From JBGLNJ01 sp034434835 (GTDB lineage Bacteria; Chloroflexota; Anaerolineae; Fen-1058): a stretch of DNA of 64,000 nt. Position numbers and translations under genes: made by a program. Position 1 is the stretch's first letter. Each line of letters opens with the position of its first letter. The stretch is from contig DAOTXX010000071.1 in NCBI GenBank assembly GCA_034434835.1, positions 82,885-146,884 of the forward strand, given 5' to 3'. The notes under the pieces are model-generated. The model had not been told where the DNA came from and searched no databases. It saw nothing but the letters and a program-made list of their open reading frames with translations. Positions 41,540 to 49,788 of the stretch are shown here, in pieces.

Positions 41540-42580
41540 TTAGCTCTTCAAATATTCGTCCAGTGCGGACTTGCTGATGCGGTACTGTGTGCCGATCTGC
41601 TTGGCCTTGATCTGGCCGGACTGGATCATCTGCAGCACATCTGCTTCGGTCACTTGCAGATAGGTTGCCGCCTGCGCGGGACTCATCACGTCCGGCAAAG
41701 CGCCGCCCGCAGCCGCGGCGGCTGGTTGAGCCGGGTGCTGCAGCGCGCCGCCCATCATGCCCGTCATCATCTGGCCCAGGCCCAGCCCCGCGCCGAGTCC
41801 GACGCCCGCTCCGGCCAGATTGCCGCCCGGTGCGCTGGCCGCTTCGCGCATCGCATCCGCCGCCTGCAACTGGGCATAGGTCTGCATGTCAATCAGGCCC
41901 ATCTTGCGCAGATCCTCAGCGGTAGTGTCGGACGGCGAGATCGCCTCGACGATAAGCGCCTTGAGCGTCAGGCCGAGCGCGTTGAACTCGTCGGCGGCCT
42001 TGGCGCGCACGCCCGCCGCGATCTCTTGCGTCAGCCCTTGCACTTCAAAGGCCGATTTCTTCAACTCGCCCAAAAGATCGCGCAAGCCCTGAAGAATCAG
42101 ACCAACCAGACGCTGGCGGATGTCGGCAAAGTCATACGCGCCCTGCGCGCCGACAAATTGAGCGACAAACTGCTGCGGGTTGTTGATCTGCACGCCGAAT
42201 GTCCCGAACGCGCGCAAGAGGCTCGCGCCCAACCCCACGCCGGGGTGCATGATCGGCACCGGCTGAGGCGTGCCCCACTTCATCTGCGGGAACTCGCGCG
42301 TGCTGACAAAATACACTTCGGCGGTGAACGGTGTGCGGTCGTTGAACAGCTTGCCCAGCAAGCCGGTGACCAGCGGGATGTTGGCCGTGGTGATCGTATG
42401 GCGGCCGGGGCCAAAGGCGTCCAGCGCCTTGCCATCCCGGAAGAACACCGCCGCCTGGCCCTCACGCACAATCACCTGCGAACCGATGCGAAAATCACCC
42501 GATCCGGTTTCAGGAAAGCGGTGCACCAGCTCGTCGCGCATCTCGTTGGGGTACTCGACGACATCAAAGACTCTGGCCAT
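41540..42580 (-). CDS. SPFH-domain protein with C-terminal excisionase-type HTH
   Basis: 346 residues from the ATG at 42580 (GAGGAGG 6 nt upstream; an in-frame start 15 nt earlier is less likely). Residues about 1-235 are SPFH/YdjI-like ('virion core protein' group): SQVIVREGQAAVFFRDGKALDAFGPGRHTITTANIPL, then VYFVSTREFPQMKWGTPQPV. A Gly/Ala-rich linker (about 245-295) follows. The C-terminal about 50 residues, DVMSPAQAATYLQVTEADVLQMIQSGQIKAKQIGTQYRISKSALDEYL, are a MerR-like excisionase helix-turn-helix (HTH_17). In relatives this position often holds a zinc ribbon or SHOCT segment instead. The gene downstream of the start region (42640-43155) encodes a helical protein that often accompanies such SPFH genes. 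Confidence 0.85.
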   Translation of the reverse strand: MARVFDVVEYPNEMRDELVHRFPETGSGDFRIGSQVIVREGQAAVFFRDGKALDAFGPGRHTITTANIPLVTGLLGKLFNDRTPFTAEVYFVSTREFPQMKWGTPQPVPIMHPGVGLGASLLRAFGTFGVQINNPQQFVAQFVGAQGAYDFADIRQRLVGLILQGLRDLLGELKKSAFEVQGLTQEIAAGVRAKAADEFNALGLTLKALIVEAISPSDTTAEDLRKMGLIDMQTYAQLQAADAMREAASAPGGNLAGAGVGLGAGLGLGQMMTGMMGGALQHPAQPAAAAAGGALPDVMSPAQAATYLQVTEADVLQMIQSGQIKAKQIGTQYRISKSALDEYLKS

Positions 42581-42639
42581 ATGATTCCTCCTCAATCAGA
42601 TAGACCCGAAGGGTTGGGAAAATCCTTCGGGCCTGTCCA

Positions 42640-43155
42640 TTAGCTAGTCAACACTTCTTTGCGGTGCTCAAACGTCTCGACCAGGGACCGGCACTGGTCA
42701 TCCAAGCGACGGATGGCTTCCGGCACGCCTTGCCTGGCCGTCACCGCCGCGTCAACGGCATCAATCGCGCCCGAGATTTGCAGGACGCCATCGTTCAGCG
42801 CATTATCGAATTGATACAACTTGTCCAGCGCATCTTCTTTGACGCGCACGGCATCGAAAAAGCCACCATAGCCCATCGCCGCCGTCTTGAGCTTGTCAAT
42901 GAACCCGCGCAGCTTGCTCGCCGCGCTCTCGACCTCGTCCAGATATTCGATGCCGCCTGCGCTCATCAGACGCTTTTGAACGCCCGCAAGCCGCGCCCAC
43001 TGTTCTTCGTACTTGCGCGCCAGCGTCTCGCGGAGGATGCGGTCGGCCTCCCGCCGCATCTCCTTTTCCTTGTAGCCTTTGTACCCGGGGATCGAGCCGA
43101 TGAGCTTTTCCAGCCCACCGCGCGACTCGCTGATCTTGCTGACCAGATCGCTCAT
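42640..43155 (-). CDS. Helical protein paired with the SPFH gene
   Basis: 171 residues from the ATG at 43155, which has AGGAGG 6 nt upstream. Predicted all-helical with a long charged coiled coil (KEKEMRREADRILRETLARKYEEQWARLAGVQKRL) and no membrane segment or catalytic motif. It lies upstream of the SPFH gene in the same direction with 59 nt between, so they are likely one operon. The role is unknown; it may form filaments or bind the SPFH assembly at the membrane. Confidence 0.65.
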   Translation of the reverse strand: MSDLVSKISESRGGLEKLIGSIPGYKGYKEKEMRREADRILRETLARKYEEQWARLAGVQKRLMSAGGIEYLDEVESAASKLRGFIDKLKTAAMGYGGFFDAVRVKEDALDKLYQFDNALNDGVLQISGAIDAVDAAVTARQGVPEAIRRLDDQCRSLVETFEHRKEVLTS

Positions 43156-43350
43156 GCAGACCTCCTTCTGCTGGGATAAATACACAGGCAAGATTATAGC
43201 CCAGATCGGGCAAAAGGATAAAATCGAAACACGTGACGCGCCTGATTATACTTGAATCACCACCTGGAAACAAGACCGCCAACTGACCAGCACATCCGCA
43301 TTGCCTGAAAGCCCCTAACCCGGACGAGCCGGAACCAAACAGGAGCATTA

Positions 43351-43411
43351 GCCACGAATTACACGAATTGCACTAATTTTTCCAATTCGAGAAATTCGTG
43401 TAATTCGTGGC
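43351..43411. repeat. Long inverted repeat with 19-bp perfect arms
   Basis: Arms GCCACGAATTACACGAATT (43351-43369) and its complement (43393-43411) with a 23-nt loop. The left arm has a 9-bp period (CACGAATTA, CACGAATTG). It lies just after the P-type ATPase stop and may work as a terminator for that gene or as a dispersed repeat. Confidence 0.7.
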
Positions 43412-43441
43412 AGAAAAAGCAAAGTTCGAACTGGAAATGGC

Positions 43442-46150
43442 CTACTTTTTTGACGTTTGAGATTTGACATTTCTTCTTCGCAGCCACTTTTCCAGCTCGA
43501 TGATCAGGTAGCCCGCCAGACTGAACGCCAGGATGCGTCCCCAATCTTGCAAGCTGATCGGCGCGCTGCCAAACAAATGGTTCATCGCCGGGACATAGGT
43601 AAAGAGCAACTGCAGGACAACCATCACGCTCACCCCCACAAACACCCACCGGTTAGACAGGAACCCGATCTTGAGCATAGATTGGGTCAGTGAACGACAA
43701 TTGAACAGGTAGAATAACTCGACCATGACGACGACGTTGACGGCCACCGTGCGCGCCTGGCCTATGCTCACGCCCAGGCCCAGCTCCAGCTCGAACAGGC
43801 CAAACGCGCCGAGCAAGATCAGCAGCCCGACCAACAATGTGCGCCAGGCCAGCACAGGGGTCAAAAGCGGCGCCCGGGGATCGCGCGGCGGGCGGCGCAT
43901 GATGTCCGGCTCTCGCGCTTCCAGCGCCAACACCAGGCCGAGGGCCGCGACCGTGGTCATGTTGATCCACAAAACCTGGATGGGCAAAATCGGCAACACC
44001 GTGCCAAGCAAGATGCCAGCCAAAATCACCAGCCCTTCGCCGAGATTCGTGGGCAGCGTCCAGACAATGATCTTGGTCAGGTTGTCAAAGACGCTGCGTC
44101 CCTCCTCGACAGCGGCCTGGATCGTCGCAAAGTTATCGTCGGTCAAAACCATATCGGCCGCTTCTTTGGAAACATCGGTGCCGGTGATGCCCATCGCCAC
44201 GCCAATGTCGGCCTGTTTGAGCGCAGGCGCATCGTTGACGCCGTCGCCCGTCATCGCCACGACGTGCCCGCGCGTCTGGAGCGCCTCGACCAGGCGCAGC
44301 TTTTGCTCGGGGCTGACGCGGGCAAAGACGGCGGTCCGATCGGCCGCCTCAACCAATGCCTGGTCCGAAAGTGCCGCAATAGCCTTGCCCGTGAGGACCT
44401 CGGACGATGTGCCCTCCAGTCCGATCTGCCGCGCAATAGCGGCGGCGGTGAGCGCGTGATCACCTGTGATCATCTTGACCTGAATGCCAGCCGTTTGGCA
44501 AGCCTGAACCGCTTCAATGGCTTCAGGCCGCGGCGGGTCAATCATGCCTTGCAGGCCGAGAAAGGTCATGCAGCAATGCACGTCATCATGCGACACGGTG
44601 GTCTTGTCCGATGGGAACTCGCGGCGGGCGAATGCCAGAACGCGCAACCCCTGAGCCGCCATGCGATCCGCTGCTTGATGGATCGCACCCGCGTCGAGTG
44701 GCACGCTCTGACCGGAGGCATCGAGCATCGAGTCACATTCAGCCAGGATCACCTCGGCGGCGCCCTTGATGTAGAGCACCTTGCCTGTTTCCGGGTTGTG
44801 CAACGTCGCCATGTACTGATGCTGCGACTCGAAGGGGAGCGCGTCCACGCGCGGCCATTGCTCGCGCGACACCGCCGCAAGGCCGCCCTTGTACGCGGAA
44901 ACGATCAGCGCGCCTTCGGTCGGGTCCCCGTGAACCTGCCAGCGGCCTGCTTCTTGCGCAAGCGTGCTGTCATTGCACAGCAAGCCGGCTTTCAGGGATT
45001 CGGCCAGCGCCACGTTGGAAGAACCACTGGCGCCGTCATCTTGCTTGACGATCTGCCCTTCAGGTGCGTAGCCGCCGCCCGTGACCTGGTACCACGCCCC
45101 GCCTGCGTAAATCTCCTGGACCGTCATCTGATTCTGCGTCAGCGTGCCTGTCTTATCCGAGCAGATGACGGTGGTGCTGCCCAGCGTCTCGACCGCGGGC
45201 AGCTTGCGAATGATGGCGCGGCGCCGCGCCATGCGCGAAACGCCAATCGCCAGTGTCACGGTCAGCGCAGCAGGCAGCCCTTCCGGGATCATGGCAACGG
45301 CAAGCGCAATCGCGGCCATGAACGTCTCGATGACCGGCTGCTGACGAAGAACGCCAATACCAAAAGTGACCGCCGCCAGCGCCAGGATCGCATAGAGCAC
45401 AATGCGGCTGAACGAAGCGATCTTGCGCGTGAGCGGCGTTTCCAGCTCGTGGGCCTCCGAGATCAGTTTCGAGATGCGTCCCACTTCGGTGTTGTCGCCA
45501 ATCGCTGTGACAACGCCCGTCGCCTGCCCATACGTCACGAGGGTCGAAGCATAGACCATGTTGCGACGATCCGCCAGAACCGTATCGAGCGGCAAAGCGA
45601 CATCCGCCGCCTTTTCGACCGGGGCCGATTCACCGGTCAGCACTGCCTCGGCTACCTGTAGATCGCGCGAGCGCACCAGGCGCATGTCAGCCGGGACTTT
45701 GGCGCCGGACTGGAGCACAACGCAGTCGCCCGGCACCAGTTCCGCCGCATCCACGCGCAAGGTCTTGCCATCGCGGATCACGGTGGCCTCGGTCGTCATC
45801 GTGCGAGCCAAAGCCTGGATCGCCTGCTCCGCCTTGGACTCCTGGATATAACCGATGATGGCGTTGATCAACACGACACCGAAAATGACCAAAGCATCGA
45901 GTACATCTTTGAGCACCGCCGTGATCAGGGCCGAAGCCAGTAGAATATAGATCAGTGGGTTATTGAATTGAAGCAGGAAACGCACCAGTGGGCTTTTGCC
46001 CCTCCGGGGCGTCAGCACGTTTAGCCCAAAGCGCATTTGACGACGCTGGACCTCCAAAGTGTCCAGCCCCATCTCGGCGTTGGTCTCGAGCAACGCAATC
46101 GCTTCTTCTTTGGGAAGGTGATGCCAGTGATGATCGAGTGCTATTTGCAT
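43442..46150 (-). CDS. P-type (type II) cation-transporting ATPase
   Basis: 902 residues, full length. It pumps a cation, probably calcium or sodium, across the cytoplasmic membrane using ATP. The cation_ATPase_N domain (HHLPKEEAIALLETN) is followed by TM1-2, the actuator motif LTGESAPVEK, and TM4 with AMIPEGLPA (type II ion-site motif). Next come the phosphorylation site CSDKTGTLTQNQ, the nucleotide domain with a KGAAE motif, MITGDHALTA, and the hinge TGDGVNDAPALKQADIGVAMG. Six C-terminal TM helices finish the chain. The last about 12 residues (RRNVKSQTSKK) are encoded by a heptameric repeat and look like an added tail. Distinguishing Ca from Na or Mg is not possible from the sequence. Confidence 0.92.
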   Translation of the reverse strand: MQIALDHHWHHLPKEEAIALLETNAEMGLDTLEVQRRQMRFGLNVLTPRRGKSPLVRFLLQFNNPLIYILLASALITAVLKDVLDALVIFGVVLINAIIGYIQESKAEQAIQALARTMTTEATVIRDGKTLRVDAAELVPGDCVVLQSGAKVPADMRLVRSRDLQVAEAVLTGESAPVEKAADVALPLDTVLADRRNMVYASTLVTYGQATGVVTAIGDNTEVGRISKLISEAHELETPLTRKIASFSRIVLYAILALAAVTFGIGVLRQQPVIETFMAAIALAVAMIPEGLPAALTVTLAIGVSRMARRRAIIRKLPAVETLGSTTVICSDKTGTLTQNQMTVQEIYAGGAWYQVTGGGYAPEGQIVKQDDGASGSSNVALAESLKAGLLCNDSTLAQEAGRWQVHGDPTEGALIVSAYKGGLAAVSREQWPRVDALPFESQHQYMATLHNPETGKVLYIKGAAEVILAECDSMLDASGQSVPLDAGAIHQAADRMAAQGLRVLAFARREFPSDKTTVSHDDVHCCMTFLGLQGMIDPPRPEAIEAVQACQTAGIQVKMITGDHALTAAAIARQIGLEGTSSEVLTGKAIAALSDQALVEAADRTAVFARVSPEQKLRLVEALQTRGHVVAMTGDGVNDAPALKQADIGVAMGITGTDVSKEAADMVLTDDNFATIQAAVEEGRSVFDNLTKIIVWTLPTNLGEGLVILAGILLGTVLPILPIQVLWINMTTVAALGLVLALEAREPDIMRRPPRDPRAPLLTPVLAWRTLLVGLLILLGAFGLFELELGLGVSIGQARTVAVNVVVMVELFYLFNCRSLTQSMLKIGFLSNRWVFVGVSVMVVLQLLFTYVPAMNHLFGSAPISLQDWGRILAFSLAGYLIIELEKWLRRRNVKSQTSKK
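43449..43469. repeat. Heptameric repeat at the 3' end of the ATPase gene
   Basis: Three units TTTGACG, TTTGAGA, TTTGACA within the coding region, ending 5 bases before the stop codon. They are identical to units in the permease linker at 56636-56656. Confidence 0.7.
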
Positions 46151-46190
46151 AGTCTTTATCTCGCGCGTGATCTCTGTCGCGCCTCAATCG

Positions 46191-46227
46191 TCACCCTTGC
46201 GAAGGTTGAGAACCCTCGCAAGGGTGA
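46191..46227. repeat. Hairpin between the site-2 protease and ATPase genes
   Basis: Twelve-base perfect arms TCACCCTTGCGA / TCGCAAGGGTGA plus four inner pairs around a 3-nt loop. No T-run on the minus strand. It shares CCTTGCGAGGGTT with the hairpin at 36887-36921. Confidence 0.65.
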
Positions 46228-46239
46228 ATCGAATAGTTA

Positions 46240-47352
46240 CTATGACTGCGCCCATCCCTGACTGTAGGGGCGGGCGGACTTGGCCAGCGCCGCCTGGATC
46301 ATGAGAAACTCGCCCACATTGTCCATCGTCACCAGACCGACGAGCTGGCCGTTACGCACGACCGGCATCGTGTGACAACCGCACGCTTGCAAGCGCGCAG
46401 AGGCAACCTCCAGCATCTCATAGGGATCGGCGATCTCGATGTCACGGCGCATCACATCACCGACCAACGCACCAGTCCCATAGCGTTGGAGCGCCACGAT
46501 GAGATCGCCGCGCGTCAACACGCCTACCACGCGCCCGTCGTCCACGGCCGGGAAATCCTGCTGCGCCCCGGACAGGATCAATTCCACTACGTCGGCGAGC
46601 GTATTGCGTGACGAGACCGTGCGAAAGTCCGTCAACATCGCGCGGCTCACCGGGATGCCGCTCAGGGACGACTTCATCTGCACCAGGCTTGCTTCTTGCG
46701 CTGCCCCCATCCACACAAACAGCGCGGTGAACACGAGCAGCGGATTGGTGAACAGGCCGACAAAACCAAGCAGGAACGCCATGCCCTGGCCGAGGCCCGC
46801 CGCAATCTGCGTCGCTCGCGTGTATTCCATGCGCATCGCCAGCAACGCGCGCACCACACGTCCCCCGTCCATCGGGAAAGCCGGGATCATGTTAAAGACA
46901 ACCAGCACGACGTTGACCACCATCAGTCGTTCCAGGAACGAACCGCTCGCAACGCCCAACCGGCTGATCGGCTCCATCGCGTTTGTCACGAGCAGCCACA
47001 AGAACAACCCAGCCGCAATGACCACGTTGACCGCCGGCCCGGCGAGCGCGACCCAGAGTTCTTGCTTGGGATCATCCGGCATTCGCTCCAGCCGCGCCAC
47101 ACCGCCGATCGGCAACAGCGTGATGTCGCGCGTCTTGATGCCGTACCGGCGCGCCGTGAGCGCGTGACCGTACTCGTGCAGGACGACCACAAAGAACAAC
47201 GCCAGGATAAAGGCCACGCCTTCCAACGCCGCCAGTAAAGTCTGCCCTTGCAGAAAGCTCGTCAGCGCAACCCAGCCCAAGAGTAGCAGGAACGTCGTAT
47301 GCATGTAAACGCCAATGCCAGCAAATTCACCGATTTTCCATGACCACTTCAT
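46240..47352 (-). CDS. Site-2 protease family (M50) with tandem CBS domains
   Basis: 370 residues from the ATG at 47352, 6 nt after AGGAGG. Membrane zinc metalloprotease: the HExxH motif is in FFVVVLHEYGHAL (about residue 60), the third ligand in NMIPAFPMDGGRVVRALLA, and about six membrane helices are present. Two CBS domains follow (about 250-360), the second ending in VVRNGQLVGLVTMDNV. M50-CBS proteins cut membrane-bound regulators, with CBS probably sensing nucleotides. The substrate is unknown. A promoter with a good -35 and -10 lies 180 nt upstream. The hairpin before the ATPase gene may separate the two genes. Confidence 0.9.
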   Translation of the reverse strand: MKWSWKIGEFAGIGVYMHTTFLLLLGWVALTSFLQGQTLLAALEGVAFILALFFVVVLHEYGHALTARRYGIKTRDITLLPIGGVARLERMPDDPKQELWVALAGPAVNVVIAAGLFLWLLVTNAMEPISRLGVASGSFLERLMVVNVVLVVFNMIPAFPMDGGRVVRALLAMRMEYTRATQIAAGLGQGMAFLLGFVGLFTNPLLVFTALFVWMGAAQEASLVQMKSSLSGIPVSRAMLTDFRTVSSRNTLADVVELILSGAQQDFPAVDDGRVVGVLTRGDLIVALQRYGTGALVGDVMRRDIEIADPYEMLEVASARLQACGCHTMPVVRNGQLVGLVTMDNVGEFLMIQAALAKSARPYSQGWAQS

Positions 47353-47386
47353 CGCCATCCTCCTCAATTACCTGATGCCAATAAAA

Positions 47387-47427
47387 GGCGAGACCGGAAC
47401 CACGTGCAACGCCGCGTTGGTCTCGCC
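47387..47427. repeat. Hairpin GGCGAGACC / GGTCTCGCC in the leader of the M50 gene
   Basis: Perfect 9-bp arms and a 23-nt loop, about 35-75 nt before the start codon and inside the predicted 5' untranslated region. Confidence 0.5.
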
Positions 47428-47527
47428 AGTATTCGATCCTATGCTTACAACCAGCCGGAAGCTTGCACTCCGTCTTGACGACTGGTTGGCCCACTTGTGC
47501 GGGTGGCTACTCCCCAAATCTGTCCAT

Positions 47528-47555
47528 ATTATACTCCAACCGCACGCCGCGTCAA
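47528..47555 (-). promoter_or_regulatory. Sigma-70-type promoter of the M50 protease gene
   Basis: On the minus strand TTGACG (47555-47550), a 16-bp spacer and TATAAT (47533-47528). The predicted start is near 47521, giving a leader of about 170 nt with a hairpin. Confidence 0.75.
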
Positions 47556-47589
47556 GGTTTTGTCTAATTTTCTTATAAACCTCTAATAC

Positions 47590-48420
47590 TTAACCTGGGA
47601 TGCGTGAAAGAAGCTGTTGCAAGGCTGCCTGCTCGCCGGCCGAGATCATAGTCTCCAGGGCTTGCTGGTCGCCCGCTAATAGTGCCCGTCCCAGCCCGGA
47701 CTGCTTGAACATCTTGAGGTCTTCTTCAAACGGCTTGCCCACAATGTCCTCGCGGACGATGCGCCCATCCTTCATCACCAGCACGCGGTGAGTGCGCCGG
47801 GCGATGCTCATGTCGTGCGTGACGACGAAAATCGTCATACCATGTTGACTGTGCAGGTCCCCCAGCAGCTTCATCACCTCATCGCCGCTCTGGCTGTCGA
47901 GGTTGCCGGTCGGCTCGTCGGCCAACAGGATCGCCGGTTGATTGGCGAGCGCGCGCGCGATGGCGACCTTTTGCCGCTGGCCGCCAGAAAGCTGCGCCGG
48001 CACATGATGCAGCCGATCGCCCAGGCCCACCAGCGTCAGCAGCTCTTCCGCGCGCTTGCGTCGCTGGCCGGGGCCTAGCCCCTGTCCCTGCATCGGCACC
48101 TCGACGTTCTCGACCGCGGAAAGAGTCGGGATGAGATTGTGTAATTGGAACACAAAGCCCACCGTCTTGGCGCGGAACGAGTCCACGTCGCGCAGCCTGG
48201 CCACGTCTTGCCCGTTGATGATTACCTGGCCGCCTGTCGGCCGGTCGAGTGCCCCCAACATGTTGAGCAGCGTGGATTTGCCGCAGCCACTCGGCCCCAT
48301 CACCGAGACGAACTCGCCTGCGCGCACGGTAAAGCTCACGCCGTCCAGCGCGTGAATGCCTTGCCCGTCGCCATAGATTTTCGTCAAATCTTTGACTTCG
48401 ACCACTACTTTATCGCCCAT
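47590..48420 (-). CDS. ABC transporter ATP-binding protein (MacB/LolD type)
   Basis: 276 residues from the ATG at 48420 with GAGGTG upstream. Walker A GPSGCGKST, Q-loop FVFQLHNLIPTLSAVENVEVPM, signature LSGGQRQKVAIARAL, Walker B ILLADEPTGNLDSQSG and the H-loop VVTHD are all present. The FQLHNLIPTLTA-type Q-loop is typical of MacB/LolD ATPases that drive mechanotransmission with FtsX-type permeases. An unusual tail of about 50 residues (KPFEEDLKMFKQSGLGRALL...LLSRIPG) follows the core. Only one ATPase gene serves two permease genes in this region (49.8-52.0 and 55.5-57.8 kb). Confidence 0.92.
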   Translation of the reverse strand: MGDKVVVEVKDLTKIYGDGQGIHALDGVSFTVRAGEFVSVMGPSGCGKSTLLNMLGALDRPTGGQVIINGQDVARLRDVDSFRAKTVGFVFQLHNLIPTLSAVENVEVPMQGQGLGPGQRRKRAEELLTLVGLGDRLHHVPAQLSGGQRQKVAIARALANQPAILLADEPTGNLDSQSGDEVMKLLGDLHSQHGMTIFVVTHDMSIARRTHRVLVMKDGRIVREDIVGKPFEEDLKMFKQSGLGRALLAGDQQALETMISAGEQAALQQLLSRIPG

Positions 48421-48486
48421 CACACACCTCAATTTTGGATTGCAGAATGCGGATTTCGGTATACGCCTCATCTTCGATTTGCGCAC

Positions 48487-48514
48487 CGAAATCCGAAATC
48501 AAAAATCCGCAATC
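48487..48514. repeat. Heptameric repeat between the ABC ATPase and adaptor genes
   Basis: Four units of the CGAAATC type (CGAAATC twice, AAAAATC, CGCAATC). The last unit overlaps the stop codon of the adaptor gene. Sequence with the complementary GATTTCGG unit lies at 49722-49755 upstream of the same gene. Confidence 0.65.
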
Positions 48515-49709
48515 ACTTGACTTGAATATCGGCAAACGCCGTCATCCCCCAGCGCAGCGCAGGATCGAGTCGATCAAGTTCGACGATGACGGTATAGTTC
48601 ACCCCACCCTGGCCCTGAGACGACATCGGCGCGATGCGTGTGACTTTGCCGGTCAGCTCTTGGCCCTTGATCGCGTCGAACGTCACGATGACCGATTGAC
48701 CCACCTCCACACGCGCCACATCCACTTCCGAAAGATCGGTCGTCTCGACGCGCATGACCGTCAGATCACCCAGCGCCAGCACCGTCTGGCCTGGCGTGAG
48801 CATTTCGCCCACACGGACGTAGACGTTGCCAATCGTCCCGGCGAACGGCGCTTTGAGCTGTGTCTTGTCCAGGGCGGCCTGGGCCAGGTCAACCGCCACC
48901 TGCGCCTGCGCGACGTTCGCCTCGGCGACCGCGATTTGCTCCGCCGTCGCGCCTGCCTTGAGCAGATCGAGCTGCGCCTGCGCGCGCGCCTTGGCCGCTT
49001 CCGCCGCAGCGAGATTGGCCCGCGCGGCATCCAACTCGTTCTTGGTCGCGCCAGCTTTGATCTGCGCCAGACGTTTCTGCGCCGCGTCATAGGCCGCGCG
49101 AATGGAAGCCAGTTGAGCGCGCATTTGTTCTTCGTATTGACCCAGCCCACCGCCTGGGATACCGTATTCTTTCGCTGCTGCACGCCCGGCCACCACGCCG
49201 TCATAGGCTTTCTGGGCGCGGTCAACCTCACCGGCCATCCGCACGACCTCGGCTTCCGCCGCGGCGATCTCGGCTGCGCGCGCGCCGGCCCGCAACTGCG
49301 CCAGTTGAGCGGCCGCCGCATCCACCGCCGCCGAGGCTTCTTTGACGCCCTGCTCGGCCGCGGCGATCTCGGCCGGCCGCGCGCCGGCCTTGAGCTGCGC
49401 CAGTTGCGCCTGAGCGGTCTTGAGCGCAGCTTGAGCCTGGGCCAGCGCCAGCCTGGCGTCCACGTCATCCAGCCGGACAAGCACCTGTCCAGCCTCGACC
49501 TTGTCGCCCGCCTGCACTTTGACTTCGATGACACGCCCGCCCGTTTGGGAAGCCAGGTTGGCCCACCTGGCTGGCAACAGCTTACCCGAGGCCGAAACGA
49601 CCGGCGGAATGATCGGCGCCTGCGGCGTCGGAGTCTGCTTGGACTGTGCGCCGCTGCAACCCGCCACAAACAACGCAAGAACCAATGTGAGAACCAATGT
49701 CTTTTTCAT
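48513..49709 (-). CDS. HlyD/MacA-type efflux adaptor lipoprotein
   Basis: 398 residues. A lipoprotein signal peptide ends in LFVAGC, so the protein is anchored outside the cytoplasmic membrane. Next come a barrel-sandwich half (LPARWANLASQTGGRVIEVKVQAGDKVEAGQVLVRLDD), then a long Ala/Gln coiled-coil hairpin made of near-repeats (AQLAQLKAGARPAEIAAAEQGV and the following AQLRAGARAAEIAAAEAEV). The second barrel half (APFAGTIGNVYVRVGEMLTPGQTVLALGDL) and beta-barrel finish the chain. In a monoderm the adaptor would extend from the membrane without an outer-membrane partner. Position between ATPase and permease genes supports a MacAB-like exporter. Confidence 0.92.
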   Translation of the reverse strand: MKKTLVLTLVLALFVAGCSGAQSKQTPTPQAPIIPPVVSASGKLLPARWANLASQTGGRVIEVKVQAGDKVEAGQVLVRLDDVDARLALAQAQAALKTAQAQLAQLKAGARPAEIAAAEQGVKEASAAVDAAAAQLAQLRAGARAAEIAAAEAEVVRMAGEVDRAQKAYDGVVAGRAAAKEYGIPGGGLGQYEEQMRAQLASIRAAYDAAQKRLAQIKAGATKNELDAARANLAAAEAAKARAQAQLDLLKAGATAEQIAVAEANVAQAQVAVDLAQAALDKTQLKAPFAGTIGNVYVRVGEMLTPGQTVLALGDLTVMRVETTDLSEVDVARVEVGQSVIVTFDAIKGQELTGKVTRIAPMSSQGQGGVNYTVIVELDRLDPALRWGMTAFADIQVK

Positions 49710-49788
49710 TGTCCACCTCCGATTTCGGATTGTTGATTTCGGATTTCAGTGCACGAGTCATAGACAGGGCGCACACCGAAATCCAAAA

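Noticed and set aside
44264..45661. A 465-codon plus-strand frame within the P-type ATPase gene
   Set aside because: It is antisense to a full-length ATPase with all catalytic motifs and has no protein features of its own.
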